A stretch of DNA of 5,186 bases from Thermoprotei archaeon (GTDB lineage: Archaea > Thermoproteota > Thermoprotei > QMSL01 > B3-G16), in contig QMSL01000103.1 of the NCBI GenBank assembly GCA_003649665.1, positions 1 through 5,186 on the forward strand, in the 5' to 3' direction. The notes under the pieces were generated by a model. The model ran no database searches and was not told the DNA's origin. It worked only from the letters and a program-made list of their open reading frames with translations. Both the position numbers and the translations under genes were made by a program. This document shows, in pieces, positions 5,078 to 5,186 of the stretch (within the stretch, counting starts at the first letter, position 1; every line of letters begins with the position of its first letter).

Positions 5078-5186
5078 TCAGAAGAGAGGTAGCTTAACAG
5101 GCTTTCCTGTAGCTATCGACTCGTATGCAGCCAACATTATTTCCGTAGCCTGTCGTCCATCGAAAGCAGTAGCTTTAGGCTCTCTA
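5078..5186 (-). CDS. Gfo/Idh/MocA-family oxidoreductase, C-terminal fragment
   Basis: Only the last 35 codons are in the window; the reading frame is open to the right edge and the stop is TGA at 5080-5078. The peptide contains FDGRQATEIMLAAYESIATG followed by KPVKLPLF. This is the standard C-terminal helix and tail of Gfo/Idh/MocA sugar and inositol dehydrogenases (D-G-x-x-A-x-E-x-x-x-A-x-Y-x-S-x-x-x-G-x-x-V-x-L-P). Such enzymes oxidise or reduce sugars, inositols or sugar acids with NAD(P). The Rossmann and catalytic parts are missing, so substrate and cofactor cannot be inferred. Its presence, with the dehydrogenase fragment at the other edge and the ROK kinase, suggests a carbohydrate-related neighbourhood. 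Confidence 0.8.
   Translation of the reverse strand, partial: REPKATAFDGRQATEIMLAAYESIATGKPVKLPLF

Noticed and set aside
1..5186. tRNA, C/D-box RNA, CRISPR repeats or insertion-sequence ends
   Set aside because: None was seen by eye in the gaps on either strand; nearly all of the sequence is taken up by protein genes.

Overview
The window looks like chromosomal DNA from an archaeon, probably a thermophile of the Thermoproteota or a neighbouring uncultured lineage. The evidence is a divergent member of the TIGR00300/LOR-SDH family, which is mainly archaeal in its stand-alone form; an ACT-V4R fusion protein; archaeal-type TATA elements at about -27 or -37 to -40 from start codons; GTG and TTG starts; and an AT-leaning composition rich in AGA/AGG and ATA codons. 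The species cannot be named from the sequence alone. There are no RNA genes, mobile elements, CRISPR arrays or long non-coding stretches; the longest gap between genes is 172 bases.

Layout. At the left edge (1-128, +) is the 3' end of a zinc-type medium-chain dehydrogenase. It overlaps tail-to-tail by 18 bases with a leftward block of three genes. In transcription order this block is an ADP-ribosylglycohydrolase-family protein (3295-1982), an N-terminally shortened LOR/SDH (ornithine-cyclodeaminase-like) protein starting 3 bases later (1978-983), and an ACT-V4R putative ligand-sensing protein (920-111), which has its own likely promoter. A 172-base divergent promoter region (3296-3467) separates this block from a rightward ROK-family sugar kinase (3468-4448). 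The kinase converges, with a 9-base gap, on a leftward HD-domain phosphohydrolase (5009-4458). At the right edge (5186-5078, -) is the C-terminus of a Gfo/Idh/MocA-type oxidoreductase.

How it may fit together. The two partial dehydrogenases, the ROK kinase and the glycohydrolase-family protein are the kinds of genes found together in archaeal carbohydrate or polyol use. The ADP-ribosylglycohydrolase-like protein has altered metal-ligand motifs and a long N-terminal extension, so it may be a sugar or nucleoside N/O-glycosidase rather than a true ADP-ribosyl-protein hydrolase. The LOR/SDH protein keeps the NAD-binding core but has lost the usual N-terminal domain and several otherwise conserved residues. 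Its neighbour carries ACT and V4R domains, which typically bind small molecules. Together they could form an unusual metabolite-responsive NAD-dependent unit. This is inference; the family assignments are the secure part.
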